Source of the DNA: Sesamum alatum
Lineage: Eukaryota > Streptophyta > Magnoliopsida > Lamiales > Pedaliaceae
DNA: 64,000 nt
NCBI GenBank assembly: GCA_034509735.1
Contig: JACGWO010000010.1
Coordinates: forward strand, 16,505,193-16,569,192
Direction of reading: 5' to 3'
In this document: piece by piece, positions 23,939-34,571 of the stretch
Position numbering within the stretch: the first letter of the stretch is position 1
Layout of the letters: each line of letters opens with the position of its first letter
The notes under the pieces: generated by a model
What the model was told of the DNA's origin: nothing
Databases searched by the model: none
The model's input: only the letters and a program-made list of their open reading frames with translations
Position numbers and translations under genes: made by a program

Positions 23939-24281
23939 TGTTAGAATAGGTGACCATGTAAGCCAATTTTGGCGGGTATATGTATCCTATGTCTAGACAA
24001 TTATGGGTGTTTGATAAATCATTGATGAATAAAGAAGTGAATTTCATTTGGCATTACTTTGTTTGTGTTCACTTTTCTAATATCTGTTCACTACGCCAAA
24101 CAAAGCCCACGGACTGAGAATCAATTTCGGGGACTGGGACTACGCTTGGAGGTAGGTCCATGGAATCAGTCTTCCGAATCAGTCCGGAAATCTCCAAGTC
24201 AGGAATCCCGAAAATGGGTACCAGGATTCCATTTGAGACTTGCACTAAGCACCTGCTGTCGTGTTTCATCGACGGGTGACG
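23939..24281 (+). repeat. Copia LTR inserted in copia-1, running into the gap
   Basis: Starts TGTTAGAATAGGTGACC, the same start as the copia-1 LTR (TGTTGGAATAGGTGACC), but in opposite orientation and diverged. Shared downstream words include GATGAATAAAG, ACAAAGCCCAC, GAGACTTGC and CGTGTTTCATCG. It interrupts copia-1 within the RT codons just before NKWVYKCK. The rest of this element is in or beyond the N run. Confidence 0.75.
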
Positions 24282-24781
24282 NNNNNNNNNNNNNNNNNNN
24301 NNNNNNNNNNNNNNNNNNNNNNNNNNNNNNNNNNNNNNNNNNNNNNNNNNNNNNNNNNNNNNNNNNNNNNNNNNNNNNNNNNNNNNNNNNNNNNNNNNNN
24401 NNNNNNNNNNNNNNNNNNNNNNNNNNNNNNNNNNNNNNNNNNNNNNNNNNNNNNNNNNNNNNNNNNNNNNNNNNNNNNNNNNNNNNNNNNNNNNNNNNNN
24501 NNNNNNNNNNNNNNNNNNNNNNNNNNNNNNNNNNNNNNNNNNNNNNNNNNNNNNNNNNNNNNNNNNNNNNNNNNNNNNNNNNNNNNNNNNNNNNNNNNNN
24601 NNNNNNNNNNNNNNNNNNNNNNNNNNNNNNNNNNNNNNNNNNNNNNNNNNNNNNNNNNNNNNNNNNNNNNNNNNNNNNNNNNNNNNNNNNNNNNNNNNNN
24701 NNNNNNNNNNNNNNNNNNNNNNNNNNNNNNNNNNNNNNNNNNNNNNNNNNNNNNNNNNNNNNNNNNNNNNNNNNNNNNNNN
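24282..24781. other. Assembly gap (500 N)
   Basis: Exactly 500 unknown bases, a conventional size for a gap of unknown length. Copia sequence is on the left and MULE transposase on the right, so the missing part probably includes the end of the nested retroelements and the rest of copia-1. Confidence 0.99.
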
Positions 24782-26468
24782 TAAGCCAATCGTGTGTAGC
24801 AGGTTTGTGGTTTCCTCAGGGCAACCATTGCAGAATTGAAATTTGGTGCACTGTAGGCCCTTGTTGCACCCCAGAATAGCTTTTTAACCATCACCCCAAG
24901 TTGATTTTGTCTTAAATTGGTATAAATATGCCTACCACGTTTTCTATTGATAGACTCAACTAGTCCCTGCATCCACAAAGCAAAATGCATTAAAAATATT
25001 ACAAAACATACCTGTAATTGGTAAAAATATTACAAAAAACATCCCTATAATTTTGTAAAATATTACAAAAACATCCCTATCGACATACCTTTTGTCTATC
25101 TATCATAAATATCCAGGGCTTGTCACAAGTGAAGCCTCCCAAAATATTTTCCAAACACTGAAATAAGGAATCCCCAACTATCCTTGCATTCAACTTCCAC
25201 CACAGCAAAGACCAACGGATACAAGCCATTATTTCCATCCAATGCTACAGCAGCCAGTAGCACCCCCGCCGTATGTGGCCCTTCAAATGACAACCATCAA
25301 ACCCAATGAATGGGGTTGCACTCCTCTAGAAACCTATCTGTAAGAGCTTTCAAGCCCATGAATGCTCTCTTGAATGTTGGAGTAGGTGGAATGTCCTCTA
25401 TTTCATGGGCATATTGAAGCTTAAAAATGCTCCCTGGATTAGTCCTACTCACCATTTCACCATATTTACTAAGCATCCAAAACAAAGTTGCATGGTTGCC
25501 TTCTATGCTGAGCATTGCAATTTTCTTTGCCCTGTAAAGTTGCATATATGGTGGACTGACAGCAAACTTCTGCTGCTCATGCCTCATGCCTCTGCACTTC
25601 ATGTTTGCATTCTCTCTCAATACATCCCCCAATTTGTCAGCCATCCGAGATGCAATAGCCTCTTTGTTGTTGTCTACTCTAACACATATATGTTTTCCTA
25701 CACATGTCTTAATCATGAAACTAATTCCATTTGGTGCAACCGATGCATGTATTCTCCATTTGCATCCTTTTCCATCACAATGTGCGGTGACCCTTTCCTT
25801 TAATCTTGTCTCTGCTAACTTTAAAGCTTTCTCTAATAGCATACTCCCACAAAGCAAGCCTGAATGCGTCAACTGAGGAAAAAAAGCATGCCCTTCTCCA
25901 GTTTTATCTTCTCTAAAGGATCAAATGGAAGTACAACTCTTTCCCATCATTATCCAATTTTAGGTCCTCACAATTATCATCAGTCATTGCATAATTGTGA
26001 GGCATCTCATCAGAGGCTTAGTCTGAAAAACCATCATCAATATCTGCAACTGGATCATCAGTCATTACATTTTCATCATCAAATTCTGCCTCATTATTTT
26101 CAGTTTCATTTACATCATCGTCCTCCTCATTGTCGCCCCCCTCATCTTTATTATCATTCTGTGCAGCCACTTCAAAACCAAAGTGTTCTATTACCTTCAC
26201 CCACAGATGAATTTTTTTCATCTTAGTCATGAACACTCTTCGCATATCCATATCAGTCCATAGATAGCCCCAGCCTAGAGTCTCTTCCTGCAACCTCAGT
26301 TTCATACTCTATGATGAGATGTGCATCCTCAAATACTCCATGCAGAATCGGCCACACCCTCTCTTTAATATCAGTGATCAAATTCTTATAACAATAATTA
26401 GAATTATTCACATCTGAAATCATAACAATATTGTAGTGGATTACGAAATCATGCAATTTGGTCCCCAT
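24782..26468 (-). pseudogene. MULE transposase, N-terminal and catalytic part, broken
   Basis: Minus-strand order: an N-terminal segment (26468-26253), then an acidic linker (26200-26018) and a conserved SDYASDE-like box in which TAC has become TAA (near 26018). Next is the MuDR N-terminal DNA-binding-like region with HCDGKGCKWRIHASV (25872-25700) and a helix-rich stretch to ECNP (25297). A one-base frame change there leads to FIGFDGCHLKG, containing the first catalytic Asp (25296-25298), and LLAAVALDGNNGLYPLVF with FAVVEVECKDSW. After a stop comes LVESINRK (24990) and WGATRAYSAPNF, ending at the gap. The MULE-domain order is canonical. At least four lesions make it inactive. Confidence 0.88.
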
Positions 26469-27849
26469 ATCTGAAAGAAAAAAAAAAGGTTAACATATAA
26501 ACAAAGAAAATAAAATAAACATTATACTTACACTACAAATATCAAATAAGTGCACATAATAAGCAAATAAATACACCAAAAAAAAGCTAATAGAGAGGTC
26601 ATGCATCATAACAACAACTCACCTCAAATGAATTTGGTATGGGAAATAGTAATGGTTGTAATAGCACTAGTAGACCAATTAAAAACATAGATTGCATTGA
26701 TTAGTTGCAAATTAATGAACTTAGTTATACAAACTCCAAGGTCATTGAAGATGGTGAGAAACAGACCTCACTTTTTCTTGAATGTTTGATGTATCCAGTT
26801 AATGTTTGGTTAATGAGCATAGTCTGGAATTTGTGGCCAATAAAATTATCATTGAAGGGTCAAATATACACATAAATGATGTACTTGGAATGCTATCTCA
26901 AACAAATAAACAGGATAAATGTCGTGATCGTTGGTAGAAATTTAGACATGCACATCATTTTTCCAAATTTTCAAAGAAATAATAACAATCAACAGCAAAA
27001 CAAGTATAATAAATCTCAAAAGTTTTGTAAACACGGATAGAAAGGGAAGAAAGGGCAAGAACAAGCCGTAGAGAGGGGCATACGGAGTAGCCTTTTGCAA
27101 ATCCAAGTACATAGTGAATTTGGTTTTAACCAGTCTTTGACAATCTCATAGTCAGAGACATTTTATCTAAATCAGTTTCTATTAAGGAAAAAGTCGAGAA
27201 GAATCTTGACCTAGATTACTGAATAATGTTGCAGGCAAGTCATATTATTCACAAAAGATGAACTCACAATCAGACTTCAAACTTAGGCACTCAATTCTTG
27301 TATTCTTTTATCTGATTGACAACAACAAACCATCAAACCACCCAATCTTTTAACAGAGATGATCACCACAATAACAACCATTAATCATTATAATGTATCC
27401 AACCATATCCACAAGCATGCATAACTAAGATTTTGAAAAAAAAATGAAAAAAGAAGTCTTTGAAATTTCCTAAACCCCAATAAAACTACAACCTATTTGA
27501 TATTAGTTCAAAAAATTGAAAAGAATACAACAAAACAACGCTCAAAACAAACAAAAGATCAAACATACATTAACATAGCTTAATAGGGTTTGAAAACACC
27601 TACCTTCCAAGACCGAGACTTTCTAGCCTTTAGACTTACTTCCTACCGGTGTAGATCTGTTTGTGAGCCTCCAAAGTTTGAAAACCAGTCACAATCGGTG
27701 GTGGAATTCCCTTGATGGTTGTTGCACAGAGAGGAATGATTTGTGTCGTATGAAAGGAGGTTTGAAGGAACAAACAAAACAAGGAAGATGATGAGTCTTT
27801 GCTAGGCGGGAATAGCTTAAGGGCATTTGTGCCTTTTCATTTTTTTTTT
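26469..27849 (-). other. MULE 5' non-coding region
   Basis: AT-rich, with no frame I recognise. It lies between the transposase start and the right terminal repeat and probably holds the leader, an intron and the promoter. A moderately GC-rich stretch at 27600-27760 could be the first untranslated exon. Confidence 0.4.
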
Positions 27850-28034
27850 TTTATTTTGTCTGATTATTTATTTATATTTTTAATTTTTAAGTGAGGATAG
27901 AAGTGTAAATTCCTTAAATTTTGTTAGTCAACCTGAATGGATGTTAGTCAGAGGGGTGTGTTTGTAATTTTCATAGTAAGAGGGGAGAATTCGTATATTC
28001 TCATAGTATCAGGGGAGGTTAATGTAATTATCCC
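27850..28034 (-). repeat. MULE right terminal inverted repeat
   Basis: The minus strand starts GGGATAATTACATTAACCTC and continues with TACTATG and TCTCCCCTCTTACTATG. It resembles the left end at 109-345 and the ends of the MITE at 13719-14148. The candidate target duplication tgaagacta follows at 28035-28043. Confidence 0.7.
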
Positions 28035-28043
28035 TGAAGACTA

Positions 28044-28163
28044 TTTAATAGTCCTAATACCTCTAAACTACTTAGACAATGATAAATATATCTAATTAAA
28101 AAAATGGACAAATAATATTTCGCACGATTAATTGATTAGAAAAGATTTTTAAATACTTAAAAG
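28044..28163. other. AT-rich spacer with TSD of the next element
   Basis: No gene seen. The last nine bases, TACTTAAAA (28155-28163), are the left target duplication of the foldback element. Confidence 0.7.
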
Positions 28164-29837
28164 GTAAAATTATATTTTTGGTCCTGTAACTTTAGGCCAT
28201 TAGCACTTTTAGTCCTGTAACTTTCGCGGTTTACAGATTTCGTCCTTTTTTTTACACATTTAGTCCTACACATCTCAATTTTGGTCCTTTTTTTAACACA
28301 TTTAGTCCTGCCTTTACACTTTTGGTCCACTGGTAAAATTTTTCGGCCAATTCGATTGGCCGGAATGCCACGTCAAATAGCACGTCATCTGACGTGAGAT
28401 TTGTAGATAGACAAAATTACATTTTTGGTCCTGTAACTTTAGGCCATTAACACTTTTAGTCCTGTATCTTTCGCGGTTTACACATTTCGTCCTTTTTTTG
28501 ACACATTTGGTCCTGCACATCTCAATTTTGTTCCTTTTTTAAAAAATTTAATCCTGCCTTTACATTTTTTGGTTCACCGATTAACGAAAAAACATATAAC
28601 AAATGAAAAATAGAGATACAATGAACATAGAACTTTGAAAGGTGCCATATGCCGTTATTTGAACACACACGTATACATGATTTATTGATCCACACAAAAG
28701 AAAGTTCAAAAGGAGCACAACTTGCTCTATTCACTATTAAAAAAAAGGGCCAATAGGGAAGCATCTCTTCCCCTTATTATCAGGGGAGCACCTTATGGTA
28801 ATGAGCTTTATGCTTTTTTCACTTTGTTATCTTCTTTTTCTTCGTCATCGTTGTCTTCCTCCTCCTCCTCCTTAACATGTCTCTTTGGACCTGTAGGGGG
28901 GGGGGTTCAAAAAATTCATGTACCATATGGTGCACTAAAAAAAATTACTATTGCTACATTTTTAATGATTAAAAAAAATTACTATTTCGCACGGTTTTTA
29001 GCCATAGTCATTAAAAATGTAGCAATAGTAATTTTTTTTTAGTGCACCATATGGTACATGAATTTTTTGAACAATCCCTCCCCCCCCCCCCCCCCCCCCC
29101 TTTCAGGTCCAAAGAGACATGTTAAGGAGGAGGAGGAGGAAGACAACGATGACGAAGAAAAAGAAGATAATAAAGTGAAAAAAGCATAAAGCTCATTACC
29201 ATAAGGTGCTCCCCTGATAATAAGGGGAAGAGATGCTTCCCTATTGGCCCTTTTTTTTTTAATAGTGAATAGAGCAAGTTGTGCTCCTTTTGAACTTTCT
29301 TTTGTGTGGATCAATAAATCATGTATACTTGTGTGTTCAAATAACGGCATATGGCACCTTTCAAAGTTCTATGTTCATTGTATCTCTATTTTTCATTTGT
29401 TATATGTTTTTTCGTTAATCGGTGAACCAAAAAATATAAAGGCAGGATTAAATTTTTTAAAAAAGGACCAAAATTGAGATGTGCAGGACCAAATGTGTCA
29501 AAAAAAGGACGAAATGTGTAAACCGCGAAAGATACAGGACTAAAAGTGTTAATGGCCTAAAGTTACAGGACCAAAAATGTAATTTTGTCTATCTACAAAT
29601 CTCACGTGGCAGATGACGTGCTATTTGACGTGGCATTCCGGCCAATCGAATTGGCCGAAAAATTTACCGGTGGACCAAAAGTGTAAAGGCAGGACTAAAT
29701 GTGTTAAAAAAGGACCAAAATTGAGATGTGTAGGACTAAATGTGTAAAAAAAAAGGACGAAATCTGTAAACCGCGAAAGTTACAGGACTAAAAGTGCTAA
29801 TGGCCTAAAGTTACAGGACCAAAAATGTAATTTTGCC
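28164..29837. mobile_element. Large foldback (Mutator-like) element, 1,674 bp
   Basis: Nearly the whole element is an inverted repeat: left arm 28164-28971 and right arm about 28999-29837, with a loop of only ~30 bases. The ends are GGTAAAATTATATTTTTGG and its complement. A perfect 9-bp duplication TACTTAAAA (28155-28163, 29838-29846) marks a Mutator-type insertion. Each arm contains a tandem duplication of its outer ~230 bases (two copies of the ggtcctgtaactttaggcc block, at 28179 and 28427). The arms differ mainly by scattered single bases and by homopolymer length (G9 at 28897-28905 against C22 at 29079-29100). Its transcript would form a very long hairpin. Confidence 0.92.
29106..29190 (+). 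pseudogene. Acidic-tail coding fragment captured in the foldback arm
   Basis: The frame from 29106 reads GPKRHVK, then a run of Glu, then DNDDEEKEDNK and VKKA before a TAA at 29188. It looks like the C-terminus of a nuclear acidic/lysine-rich protein followed by 3' UTR. The mirror copy lies at 28807-28893 on the opposite strand. I cannot name the source gene. Low-complexity coding of this kind can arise by chance, so the capture is an inference. Confidence 0.35.
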
Positions 29838-29846
29838 TACTTAAAA

Positions 29847-30257
29847 TAATAATTTTGCTAGAGCACAGTATAATTTAAAATGAAATATAGTCTAAATAAT
29901 ATATAAAAAAATACAAATCTAAACTTTAAAAAAAATCAAAGAATAAGTATCATGAAATTTAAGTAAAATTATCAATCTTATTAAATTAAGAGTGCTTTTT
30001 GAAAAATATGAGAAACTTCAAACAAATTGATTTTATCGTAATATTAATATTAGATAATAATTTTTAGATTATACTTTCATGTACTTTGACTTTTACCACA
30101 ATATACAAGGGTTGAAATAATGTTAATATTTGCAACTTATGATTATGATCAAATATATAAAAGTGACGATCCCTTAAGTGTTTATCCCATTGTGAAAGAC
30201 ATCCGTACCTTACATAAGTACTCATTTCAATAACCATAATGAATAGTTATATAAAAC
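29847..30257. other. AT-rich intergenic stretch
   Basis: No coding or repeat structure recognised. Confidence 0.5.
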
Positions 30258-31232
30258 ATAAATATTACTATTGGTCCCTTAAGTTTGTGTTTAGAATCAG
30301 TTTAACCTCTAAACTTCATTTCGCAATGTTTAACATTCCTAAATTTTATTTTTTTATCTCAGATTGTTCCCTCGACCATTTTCCAATGAAATGTGGCTGG
30401 AAAATTGTCATGTGATCGGCACATAACTTAGTTTGCAGAGGTGATTTTGTCATTATGTTTTCCTTTGAAAAAAACATAGATATATTGAACACGGCCTAGT
30501 CGCGCTCTGTGGCATGAGCATGTTCTCCAAACGAGCACATTCTAAATTCAATCCAAAAGTTACACGCCAAAATTGAGTTGTGCAACACGTGCGTGTTCTT
30601 TAATACTTCTATTTCAATGCACGAACAGACCAGAACACGATTAGGTTGTGTTCTATCCAAAAGACATGCTTTCGTCCCAGAGTCATATTTTTATCGAAAT
30701 TATTCTCCAATCATTTTACAAACTTTTCAACTATTTAAGGGACGAATTCAGACATTTCTAAGGGGAAAAAAAGTATTTTAACTTAAATGAATTCATTTTA
30801 TTACATCACATACATTATTTGTGCCAACAATATTTAGTTCACATACAATATCTACTTAGTAAACATGTATATTTCTCAGCATCTTATTATATCAGGCCAC
30901 AAACACAGCTATACAAGAGCACAAAAAATATCTTTTGTACATTTCTGCGCATTTTGGGAGTTTTTGTATATCATTTTCCAAATTTCTGACCTTCTTCAAT
31001 AGACTAGGACTTTTCCGTCCAGAAATAAGATTAATTTGATAATTTTACAAACTTAAGGAATTAAAGTGAGAAAAGCAAACCTAACTCACCATTTTACTCT
31101 CAATTATAATATGGTTAGAGGGACCAATTTAAGACAAAAATTAACATTTAGAGATTCTTATATCAAGAAATATATTTGAGAAACTAAAGCGATTCTAAAC
31201 AAAACCTAAGGGATCAACTATAATATTTAATT
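30258..31232. mobile_element. Foldback element, diverged
   Basis: The ends are inverted copies: AATATTACTATTGGTCCCTT with GTTTAGAATC on the left, and the complement AAATATTATAGTTGATCCCT with GTTTAGAATC on the right. A second matched pair lies ~100 bases further in (TTGTTCCCTCGACCA / TTGGTCCCTCTAACCA). Exact ends and a target duplication could not be fixed. The interior shows nothing coding that I recognise. Confidence 0.6.
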
Positions 31233-31835
31233 CTATCGAAGAAAAAAAATATTTGGTATTGACACACTTAATTTGAGAAAGCTCTTAACTATTTACAAAA
31301 AAAAAAAAGAAAAAAAAATTGTTGGGGCAGAGTAAAATTTAAAATGAATACCATGGGTAACATGTAAACACTGATCCAAACTTTTAAAAAATATATAATA
31401 TAAAATAAATATAAGAAAAATCCTCAATTTATTAAATTAAAGTATTGTTGAAAAATTTCAATCGAGTGACTCCCGACTAATTAATTTTATTTAAACATTA
31501 ATATTAGATAATTATTTTTAAATTATATTTTTTTCCTTAATATATAATGGACGCTAAATAATAACATAATCAATTTTATTAAATTGATTTTTTTATAAAG
31601 AATTCAAAAATAAAGGACTTTGACTGATTCATTTTATTTCAACATGGGATTTTTATATATTATATTTTACTTTCACATTAATTAATTTCAATAAACAAAT
31701 TATTAAACATAATAATTAGTAAATACAAAATGCAAATTTCAATTTTATGGATTAAATTTTTTAGTTAATATTATCAATTGAATTTAATAACAGAACTTCC
31801 CTCATCAATTCAAACAATTATTATCTATTTATATA
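31233..31835. other. AT-rich intergenic stretch
   Basis: Very AT-rich with an A-tract at 31300-31319. No gene or element boundary recognised. Confidence 0.5.
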
Positions 31836-31844
31836 CTAAAGTTT

Positions 31845-33084
31845 GGGTTAATTTCACTTTTGGTATCTGGGATATAACGTTATTTCACATTTGATACCCC
31901 ATGTTTTCAATCATCAACGTTGGTACTCAAGATTTTTATTTTTACTCCACCTGAGTACCCTCCGTTAGGTTGATCGTTAAAACTAGGTCAACCTAATTTT
32001 TGAAGGCAAGTTGTTTTTTTTTTTTTTTTTTCCAATTAAAGGTATATTTGGCTATCATTTCATTTCTCACACAAAATAGTATTGAAATAATTGAATTGAG
32101 AATATTTATGTGGAATATTTACTATTATTTACCATTAATTTTGCTTTTAATTTATTATTTACCATTAATGTTTGTTATATTTGACATTTTATCCTAAAAT
32201 ATGTAATGAAATTGTTGTTGAACATCCTAACTAAAAGTGCCTGAACAATAAAAAGAAAACGCTTGGAAAACAACTAATAAGCAACACTTCTAGTTAGGAT
32301 GATGATTGATATGAGTGTGATTATCAAGTGTTTACCTTTTAATAATAACTAATAAACAACACTTCCTCAACTTATAAACAACATTCCCATCACCAAAAAA
32401 AAAAAAAAGTGTTATAACCCTCAATTTAATTATAACCTTCAATTTAATAATGACACACATATCAATCATCATTTGAACTATTAGCTACACTATAATTTTA
32501 AGGGACAATTTGCAAGTGTTAACTATCGTTGTTATTATTGAGGAAGTGTTGTTCATTAGTTGATTTTTTTGTTATTATTGAGGAAGTGTTGTTCATTAGT
32601 TGATTTTGTTGTTATTATTGAGGAAGTGTTGTTCATTAGTTGATTTGCAAGTGTTTTTTATTTTTTTTTATTTTTTTATTGTGTATGCACTTTTAATAAG
32701 GATGTTCAACAACAATTTCATTACAGATTTTAGACCAAAATGTCAAACATAACAAATATTAATGGTGAATAATAATTAAAAGGAAAAATTAATGGTAAAT
32801 AATAGCAAATATTCCACATAAGTGTTTTCAATTCAATTATTTCAACACTGTTTTATGTGAGGAATGAAACGATAGCCAAATATACTCTTAAATGGACCAA
32901 AAAAAAAAAACCCAATTTGCACTCCAAAATTGGGTTCACCGTTAGTTTTAATGGTCAACCTAACGGAGGGTACTCAGGTGGAATAAACATGCAAATGTTG
33001 GGTACCAACGCTAATGACTTGAAAACATGGGGTATCAAAAGTGAAATAGAGCTATACCTGGGGTACCAAAAGTGAAATTAACCC
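31845..33084. mobile_element. Foldback (Mutator-like) element, 1,240 bp
   Basis: Ends GGGTTAATTTCACTTTTGGT and its complement ACCAAAAGTGAAATTAACCC. The arms pair for ~370 bases with small gaps. The candidate 9-bp target duplication is CTAAAGTTT (31836-31844) against CGAAAGTTT (33085-33093), with one mismatch. The centre (32280-32700) contains shorter nested palindromic pieces and a tandem triplication. No coding. Confidence 0.85.
32524..32648. repeat. Tandem repeat, ~42 bp x 3
   Basis: Three nearly identical units containing attattgaggaagtgttgtt and cattagttgattt. A single inverted relative of the unit lies at about 32347-32382 in the left half of the same foldback element. Confidence 0.85.
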
Positions 33085-33287
33085 CGAAAGTTTCAATGAT
33101 ATAAATATGGGTAAACATCACTTTTGGTCCCTCAAGTATGCCACTTATCCACTTTTGGTCCCTCATATTCCCTCCTCATCAGATTTGGTCCTTCAAGTTT
33201 CGAAATCTCATCAGTTTTGTTCCTCCCGTTAAATATTCCGTTAAAACTAACAAATTTCTTTAAAAAAAAGAAAAAAAACAAAAATGG

Positions 33288-33352
33288 GCTAAATTGGGAT
33301 CGAACTCACATCCCCATTGTAGCAAAACAATGCTCCTACCACTCAACCAAGT
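33288..33352 (-). other. tRNA-like segment (left arm)
   Basis: The minus strand reads CTTGGTTGAGTGGTAGGAGC (D-arm/A-box-like), an imperfect anticodon arm around TTTTGCT, then GTGAGTTCGATCCCAATTT (T-arm/B-box-like). No complete acceptor stem was found, so it is unlikely to be a working tRNA gene. Confidence 0.5.
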
Positions 33353-33759
33353 CTATTTCTTAATTTCCCAATTACCGAAGTATTAGTTAATTCGTAAAAC
33401 GAACACTCTTTTCATATGCAGTAGTGCAATATATATTTTTGTTGTGATGGAAAAAGTTTTAATTATGTTTTAACTGATGTTTAGAATATTTTCAAAACCG
33501 TTTTATGTATTTGATGACATGACTTATGTATTTATTTATGAATTTTATGTATTTCTTTATGTATTTTTATGACTTTTATGACATTGCTTGGTGTTTGTTT
33601 TATTTTGATTGGCCATATTTTAACTTTTGTTATCAGTATATAGGAGTTTGGTGTATTTAATTTTGAGATTTTTCAACATAATTTTCCGACGTTTTTAATA
33701 TTTTTTTTATTTCACTGTTTTGATTAAGTACTAGTTCATTTAGTAAAATAACTAAGAAA

Positions 33760-33822
33760 TAGGCTTGATTGAGTGCTAAGAGTATTATTTTGCTACATGA
33801 AGATGCGGACTTGATCCCAATT
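33760..33822 (+). other. tRNA-like segment (right arm)
   Basis: Inverted partner of the segment at 33288-33352: GGCTTGATTGAGTGCTAAGA, then ATTTTGCTAC, then GGACTTGATCCCAATT. It is more diverged in the box positions than the left copy. Confidence 0.45.
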
Positions 33823-34238
33823 AAACCCATTTGCATTTTTTTAAGAAATTTATTAGTTTTAAGGGAATATTTAATGAGAGGACCAAAACTGGTGAGATTT
33901 CTAAATTTGAGGGACCAAAAGTGATGTTTACCCATATAAATATAAATAAAATTAGGAACTTAATAATTTTTGAAGTTAGTAAGTGATATAATATATATAT
34001 ATATATTTGTACGTGTGAAAGCACGTGATACATTCTAGTAAAGGAAATGTAAATATTTCAACCGAAACATAGACATATAATATAATCATGTTGAATAATT
34101 TAAAACAATCTTGAAAGATCATGGCAAGTACTTCTTTTAAATTACCCCTTTTTATTTTGTATAAGTATGCTCTCATTCAGTAGTAACAGGACAGATGCTG
34201 AATTTATTTGTGACTATTATTGTAACTCATAGTACAAG

Positions 34239-34520
34239 CCTCAATCTTTAATCCCAACCCAATTGGGAGGATCTGAAACTTATATAACCTCAGTTTTAAC
34301 TCAAGTGAGAGGGTTTTAACATATGGCCTCAGTCTTTAATCCCGACTTAAAGGGTTTTAATTTATATTCTCAGTTTTTAATCCTAACTGAAAGGGTCTTA
34401 ATTTATGTTCTCAATTTTTAACCTCAATCAAAGGGTCTTGACTTGTGTTATCAGTTTTTAACCCTAACTGAGAGGGTCCTGACATGTATTCCCAGTCTTT
34501 AACCCTGACTATGAGGATTT
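34239..34520. repeat. Minisatellite, ~41 bp x ~6
   Basis: Units of the form tcagtttttaaccctaactg followed by agggtcttgacttgtgttc, from about 34239 to 34520. Identity falls towards the left end. It does not look coding. Confidence 0.85.
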
Positions 34521-34571
34521 AGAACAACTCTAATTCCTAGTTAATAGGGAATTTTGTTAATGGTGGAGCGT

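Larger units (their letters stand above)
109..28034 (-). mobile_element. MuDR-like MULE, host of the nested insertions
   Basis: Minus-strand Mutator-like element. Transposase pieces lie, in coding order, at 26468-24782, 19885-19540 and 1284-1076, separated by LTR-element insertions. The right end (27960-28034) and left end (109-345) are inverted copies sharing ACCTCCCCT, TACTATG, TCTCCC and CTTACTATG blocks. The terminal GGGATAATTACATTA of the right end is missing on the left, where a copia LTR abuts. Removing the insertions leaves roughly 5 kb, the usual size of an autonomous MuDR-type element. The nine bases after the right end (tgaagacta, 28035-28043) are the expected target duplication, but the partner is not visible. 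All coding parts are broken. Confidence 0.8.
33109..33933. mobile_element. Foldback (Mutator-like) element, 825 bp, with tRNA-like arms
   Basis: Ends GGGTAAACATCACTTTTGGT and its complement. ATATAAATA flanks it on both sides (33099-33107 and 33934-33942), a 9-bp duplication allowing one base of slack at the left end. The arms pair over ~260 bases, including a tRNA-like segment in each. No coding. Confidence 0.85.

Noticed and set aside
24059..24990. Long open frames spanning the N run on both strands
   Set aside because: They are open only because N codons are not stops; the real content is a copia LTR on the left and MULE transposase on the right.
28522..29477. Several mirrored open frames in the 28164-29837 element
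   Set aside because: They are inverted copies of each other within the palindrome; only the acidic-tail fragment had a gene-like end, and I list that at low confidence.
32524..32648. Regular repeats that could be read as a CRISPR array
   Set aside because: The units are contiguous without unique spacers, and the window is clearly eukaryotic.
33288..33352. Candidate tRNA gene
   Set aside because: No acceptor stem, an imperfect anticodon arm, and a mirror copy in the other arm; kept only as a tRNA-like segment.
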